Shown here one piece after another: positions 60,642-64,000 of a stretch of DNA of 64,000 bases (positions are counted from its first letter, which is position 1; each line of letters starts with the position of its first letter). Source of the stretch: Candidatus Krumholzibacteriota bacterium. GTDB taxonomy: Bacteria > Krumholzibacteriota > Krumholzibacteriia > JAJRXK01. The translations under genes and the position numbers were made by a program. The notes beneath the pieces are model-generated. The model ran no database searches. It saw only the letters and a program-made list of their open reading frames with translations, and was not told the DNA's origin. The stretch lies in the NCBI GenBank assembly GCA_029262065.1, contig JAJDAC010000014.1:62001-126000 (forward strand), in the 5' to 3' direction.

Positions 60642-61402
60642 AAAGCATCCTATTGGCTACGACCACCTTCCGCGAGGCCGTACGGGATCGTGTGTTTGGA
60701 TTGGTGGCTGCGTTCGGTTTGCTGCTCGTACTGAGTACGGTGATCATCAGCCCGTTGACCGTCGGTGCGCGCGGCAAGATCGTGACCGACATCGGCCTGG
60801 CGTCGATATCGTTGTTCTCGCTGCTCATGGTGTTGTTCGTGGGCAGTGGCATGGTGCACAAGGAAATCGACCGCCGAACGATCATGACCATCCTGAGCAA
60901 GCCGATCTCGCGCCTGGACTACCTGCTGGGCAAGTACCTGGGATTGTGGGCCACCCTGTTCGTCATGATGGCGGCCATGACGCTGATCTTCGCGTGTGCG
61001 TGTGCGCTGACCGAGGCCGAATGGAAACCCACCTACCTGGTCGCGTTGGGTATGGCCCTGTGCGAGATGACCGTGGTAACGGCCGTGGTCGTGTTCTTCA
61101 GCAGCTTTACGACACCGGTACTGACCAGTCTATTCACCTTGGCTACGTTCATCGTGGGACACGCCATCGGCGACCTGGAGCGATTCGCAATGGTCACCGG
61201 CAGTGCCGGCATGGAGCGCGCCGCTGATATTTCGCGCTTCGTGCTGCCGAATCTCGATCTCTTCAACGTTCGCAATGCGGTGGTTCACGATCTGCCCGTA
61301 CATTCTGAGCACGTGGTGTGGGCGGTCGTCTATGCCCTGCTGTACTCGGCCGTACTGCTGGCGATTTCCGACTTGCTGTTTCGTCGTAGGGAGTTCAAGT
61401 GA
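60638..61402 (+). CDS. ABC-2-type transporter permease (PilI-like by position)
   Basis: 254 residues with about six membrane helices (LVAAFGLLLVLSTVIIS, IFACACAL, FVIYALLYSAVLLAI class segments) and the ABC-2 motif MVHKEIDRRTIMTILSKPISR. It partners the upstream ATPase; the start codon overlaps the ATPase stop (ATGA), so the two are made in equal amounts. In Myxococcus, PilI is the matching permease. Export substrate unknown. Confidence 0.85.
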   Translation: MKSILLATTTFREAVRDRVFGLVAAFGLLLVLSTVIISPLTVGARGKIVTDIGLASISLFSLLMVLFVGSGMVHKEIDRRTIMTILSKPISRLDYLLGKYLGLWATLFVMMAAMTLIFACACALTEAEWKPTYLVALGMALCEMTVVTAVVVFFSSFTTPVLTSLFTLATFIVGHAIGDLERFAMVTGSAGMERAADISRFVLPNLDLFNVRNAVVHDLPVHSEHVVWAVVYALLYSAVLLAISDLLFRRREFK

Positions 61403-62112
61403 TCGCGCTGCGGTTGGCGTTGGTGGCCCTGTTGTTCATGGCCACCGGACATGCCGCGGCCCGGGCGCGCGACGAAAAGAATACGCGTTCGTTCGACGAG
61501 GTCGAGTACCTACCGCGGTCGGAAGTGCTGTCGACGGTAGCGAGCGGGTTCGACGACGCGGTGGCGGACGTCCTGTGGCTACGATCCATTCTGTACTACG
61601 GCGAGCTGCGTCGAGGCGACCACCGAGGCGCGTTCTATCACCAACTGGTCGAGACCGTGACCGATCTGGATCCGCGGTTCGAAGATGCCTATCGGTTCGG
61701 CGCGTCGGTCCTGGCCGACGATCTGGGCAAGGTCGATGAGGGCGTAGCCCTGCTGGAAAAGGGAATGACCAGCTTGCCCAATAGCTGGTGGTTGCCGTTC
61801 GAGGTGGGCTTCATCGAGTACACTGTGCACATGGACGATCGCGAGGCGGCTCGTTGGTTCCAGCGGGCCGCGAGGGTCCCCGGGGCGACCGACTACCCGC
61901 GACAGTTCGCGGCGTTTCTGACCGGCCGGGCCGGCGATCTGGCCGTGAGCTACGAGCTGTGGCGGTACGTGGCGGCGACGACACCGAACGACGACCTGCG
62001 CGCGAAAGCGGTCGACTACATGAATCAGTTGGAACTGGCCATCAAGGGCGACGGTCCAATCCCCGAGTGGATCACGCGCCAGCGGGCCATCAACGGAAGA
62101 AGCGAAGGATGA
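61399..62112 (+). CDS. TPR-like protein, envelope-anchored, downstream of ABC permease
   Basis: 237 residues with an N-terminal hydrophobic segment (LRLALVALLFMATGHAAARA) and a TPR-like mature part (FYHQLVETVTDLDPRFEDAYRFG, AARWFQRAARVPGATDYPRQF). Its GTG overlaps the permease stop, and its stop overlaps pilD (ATGA). The equivalent of Myxococcus PilG, another envelope protein in that cluster, might be this gene, but the order differs: here it follows the permease, whereas PilG precedes the ATPase. I do not assign the name. Confidence 0.7.
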   Translation: MIALRLALVALLFMATGHAAARARDEKNTRSFDEVEYLPRSEVLSTVASGFDDAVADVLWLRSILYYGELRRGDHRGAFYHQLVETVTDLDPRFEDAYRFGASVLADDLGKVDEGVALLEKGMTSLPNSWWLPFEVGFIEYTVHMDDREAARWFQRAARVPGATDYPRQFAAFLTGRAGDLAVSYELWRYVAATTPNDDLRAKAVDYMNQLELAIKGDGPIPEWITRQRAINGRSEG

Positions 62113-62891
62113 TTCTCGACGCATCGCACCCCCTTATCTGGGCCTATGTCGGAGTGGTTGGAGCGTGCGTGGGAAGCTTCCTGAACGTCGTCATCCACCG
62201 TTTGCCCCGCGGCGAGTCCTTGATGTTCCCTGCGTCCGCATGTCCCGGTTGCCAGAAGAAGATCGCGCCGTACGACAACGTGCCCATCGTGTCCTGGTTG
62301 CTACTACGCGGTCGCTGTCGCCGTTGTCAGACGGCCATTGCCCCGCGCTACGTGCTGGTCGAGCTGGCCACGGGCCTGTTGGCGTTGGCGTGCCTCTGGC
62401 GATTCGGACTGACGTTGCCCGCCCTGGCATTCTTCGTATTCCTGTCGGCGATGCTCGCGGTGGCTCTGATCGATTGGGAACACATGATCATTCCCGACGC
62501 CATCAGCCTGGGATTCCTGGCGATCGGCGTGGCGGTATCGCCCTGGATGGGTTTGGGGCTGGTGCGATCGCTGATCGGCGCCGTGGCGGCCGGAGGGCTG
62601 CTGCTGGTGGTCGCCGTGCTGTGGAAGAAGCTGCGGGGTATCGACGGCATGGGAGGCGGCGACATCAAGCTCATGGGGGCCGTAGGTGCCTTCGTGGGGG
62701 CGGTACCCGCGCTCCTGGTCATCTTCTTCGGAGCCATGCTGGGAGCGTTCTTCGGCGCCGTGGTCCTGCGCCGCGGCGGACAGGCACGAATTGCCTTTGG
62801 GACGTTTCTTTCTGCCGCAACGTTCGTGGTGGTGTTCTTCGGGAACGACCTGATTGCCTGGTATCTGCGCACCGCCGGACTGAATCACTGA
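62109..62891 (+). CDS. pilD: prepilin peptidase / N-methyltransferase
   Basis: 260-residue membrane enzyme that cuts the PilA leader and methylates the new N-terminus. It has the two CxxC zinc motifs (ACPGCQKK, Cys45/48; GRCRRCQTA, Cys70/73), the catalytic aspartates in LIDWEHMIIPD (Asp122) and MGGGDIKLM (Asp185), and the N-terminal SFLNVVIHRLPRGES box. The ATG overlaps the upstream stop. Confidence 0.97.
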   Translation: MILDASHPLIWAYVGVVGACVGSFLNVVIHRLPRGESLMFPASACPGCQKKIAPYDNVPIVSWLLLRGRCRRCQTAIAPRYVLVELATGLLALACLWRFGLTLPALAFFVFLSAMLAVALIDWEHMIIPDAISLGFLAIGVAVSPWMGLGLVRSLIGAVAAGGLLLVVAVLWKKLRGIDGMGGGDIKLMGAVGAFVGAVPALLVIFFGAMLGAFFGAVVLRRGGQARIAFGTFLSAATFVVVFFGNDLIAWYLRTAGLNH

Positions 62892-62966
62892 GAGTTTTTC
62901 CCCACTCGGTCGCGCAGTGTTCCTCGCTGCTTCCCTGTGCAAACCCGTCATTTACGGTGCTTCCGT

Positions 62967-62981
62967 GCAAGCTGCGAGCGT
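62967..62981 (+). promoter_or_regulatory. candidate PilR enhancer site GCAAGCTGCGAGCGT (pilM copy)
   Basis: Differs at one base from the pilA copy at 58836-58850. It ends 99 bases before the -24 GG of the pilM promoter. A partial second copy (GTGCATGCTGCTCGT, about 62985-62999) follows. Confidence 0.5.
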
Positions 62982-63078
62982 CCGTGCATGCTGCTCGTAC
63001 GTTCGCGCCATATTTCGCATGCCAGGACCTAAGCTACAGGTTCACACCGGTTTGGCTCCTGGGCCCCGAAGTCTTCAT

Positions 63079-63094
63079 TGGCATGTGCCTTGCC
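63079..63094 (+). promoter_or_regulatory. sigma-54 promoter candidate for pilM operon (TGGCATG-N4-TTGCC)
   Basis: TGGCATG (63079-63085) and TTGCC (63090-63094), with GG-N10-GC spacing; one substitution in each element from consensus. It lies 115 bases before the pilM ATG. Confidence 0.65.
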
Positions 63095-63123
63095 TTAAGC
63101 GCGTCGGTAGTGCCGGGCCCACG

Positions 63124-63153
63124 TGGGGCCTCGGTCCCGGTTGGGGCCTCGGT
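63124..63153 (+). repeat. two identical 12-bp repeats TGGGGCCTCGGT in the pilM leader
   Basis: Copies at 63124-63135 and 63142-63153, separated by six bases, downstream of the sigma-54 candidate. Role unknown. Confidence 0.5.
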
Positions 63154-63209
63154 ACACCTTCACGCGCCTCGAGGCACTACGAGCTGCTCTCCGGAGGTTG
63201 AGACACCAC

Positions 63210-64000
63210 ATGTTTGGTTTGCGCAAGCGCAGTAGGGCGACGGTTGCCCTCGATATCGGTTCGAACATCGTCAAGTGCCTCCGTATGGAGCACGGTGATG
63301 ACGGCCCTGTACTAACCCATTTCGCAATGGTTGATCTGCTGCCCGAAGCCATCGTTGAGGGCGAGATCATGGACCGCGACATGGTGGTGGAAGCGGTTCG
63401 CGAATGCCTGAGCCGGGCTTCCATCCAGGATGATCAGGTGGTGACCGCCGTTGGCGGTCGCTCGGTCATCGTGAAGAAAATCATCATGGACAAGATGACT
63501 GCGGCTGACGCACAGGAAGCGATCCTGTGGGAAGCGGAGCAGCATGTCCCCTTCGACATCGACGACATCTGTCTGGACTTCCAGATCGTCAAGGACGACG
63601 TGGGAGCCAATCAGATGGAGATCCTGTTGGTCGCCGCGAAGAAGGAGACCATCCAGGGACACGCGGAGCTTATCCGCGAAGCCAGTCTGCTTCCGGTCAT
63701 CATCGACGTTGACGCGTTCGCGGTTCAGAACGCGTGGGAGGCCGCCAACGGCGGGGCCAGCGACGAAGTGGTGGGGCTGTTGAACGTGGGGGCCGACGTC
63801 ACGAGCATCTGTGTCGTGCAGCGCGGCGTGCCCTACTTCACGCGCGACCTGGCCGTGGGCACCAATCGTTTCGTCGAGGAAGTCCAGAAGGAATTCGGCG
63901 TGGGCGTGGATGAAGCGCGGGCGATCGTGGCTGACCCGCTGGCGCACGAAGACATCGACGCGGATCGCCTGATCGACATCGTGCAGGAAGTGGCCGATGA
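63210..64000 (+). CDS. pilM: type IV pilus assembly protein PilM, N-terminal part (runs off the window end)
   Basis: Actin-like cytosolic protein that connects the inner-membrane alignment complex (PilN/O/P) to the pilus base. The visible 263 residues contain the ATP-binding phosphate-1 motif (VALDIGSNIVKCL), AVGGRSVIVKKI, EAEQHVPFDIDDICLDFQ and LLNVGADVTSICVV, all typical of PilM. ATG at 63210 has GGAGG twelve bases upstream, a slightly long distance; a TTG at 63198 is in frame but too close to that site. Genes pilN, O, P and Q are expected after the window end. Confidence 0.95.
   Translation, partial: MFGLRKRSRATVALDIGSNIVKCLRMEHGDDGPVLTHFAMVDLLPEAIVEGEIMDRDMVVEAVRECLSRASIQDDQVVTAVGGRSVIVKKIIMDKMTAADAQEAILWEAEQHVPFDIDDICLDFQIVKDDVGANQMEILLVAAKKETIQGHAELIREASLLPVIIDVDAFAVQNAWEAANGGASDEVVGLLNVGADVTSICVVQRGVPYFTRDLAVGTNRFVEEVQKEFGVGVDEARAIVADPLAHEDIDADRLIDIVQEVAD

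Larger units (their letters stand above)
62892..63209 (+). other. 318-base intergenic region between pilD and pilM
   Basis: Contains no gene that I can recognise. It holds two related direct repeats starting TCCGTGCA (62963 and 62981), the 15-bp element at 62967-62981, the sigma-54 candidate at 63079-63094 and two copies of TGGGGCCTCGGT (63124-63135 and 63142-63153) downstream of that promoter, in the pilM leader. Confidence 0.6.

Noticed and set aside
61399-62112. Calling the TPR-like protein PilG
   Set aside because: The position in the cluster differs from Myxococcus and I cannot recall a sequence motif that would confirm it.

Overview
The window is a chromosomal segment with high GC content and dense coding, with several operons joined by ATGA/GTGA overlaps. 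No phage, IS element, CRISPR array, rRNA or tRNA was recognised. Gene content suggests a Gram-negative, diderm bacterium. PorU- and PorV-like type IX secretion (T9SS) proteins, a secreted peptidase with a 'YPNP' C-terminal sorting-type domain, and several large outer-membrane barrels point to the FCB superphylum or a related candidate phylum. The type IV pilus (T4P) cluster has the gene order of Myxococcus. Lineage is an inference from gene content only.

Layout. 1-5.2 kb: end of a large NAD-glutamate dehydrogenase, an acyl-CoA dehydrogenase, a secreted TPR protein, a bidirectional terminator, and a BoxB-like diiron protein on the minus strand. 5.3-10.5 kb: a tightly packed folate/pantothenate/cell-envelope operon (folB-folK-deoxynucleoside kinase-panB-panC-GlmU N-domain-LytR_C protein), then a DUF4321-like membrane protein with a probable CTG start and a TatA-like protein. 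10.5-16 kb: an MrfA/MrfB-type helicase-exonuclease pair and a convergent PpiD-like chaperone. 16-23.5 kb: M23 peptidase, dnaE, accA and a Trm112-like protein with a structured leader.

23.6-40.2 kb: outer-membrane and secretion block, comprising porU-like peptidase, porV-like barrel, an M6 metalloprotease with a C-terminal sorting-type domain, two related small envelope proteins, an NHL-repeat lipoprotein, a very large barrel protein and an Omp85-family protein. The last five genes overlap or nearly touch. 40.3-46.8 kb: ligA, a DinG-like helicase, hutU.

47-64 kb: a TPR protein, a TonB-receptor-like barrel and a ComEA-like protein precede the T4P cluster pilB-pilT-pilC-pilS-pilR-pilA-ABC ATPase-ABC permease-TPR protein-pilD-pilM (cut by the window end). 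PilS/PilR form a two-component system whose response regulator is a sigma-54 activator. Sigma-54-type (GG-N10-GC) promoter candidates lie before pilB, pilA, the ABC operon and pilM. A shared 15-bp element, a tandem GCAAGC/GCRAGC repeat, sits 94-99 bp upstream of the pilA and pilM promoters and is a candidate PilR enhancer.

The strongest leads are the PilR/sigma-54 circuit with its shared upstream element, the T9SS-like block with its uncharacterised companions, and a short AT-rich island inside the TPR gene at 47.2 kb.
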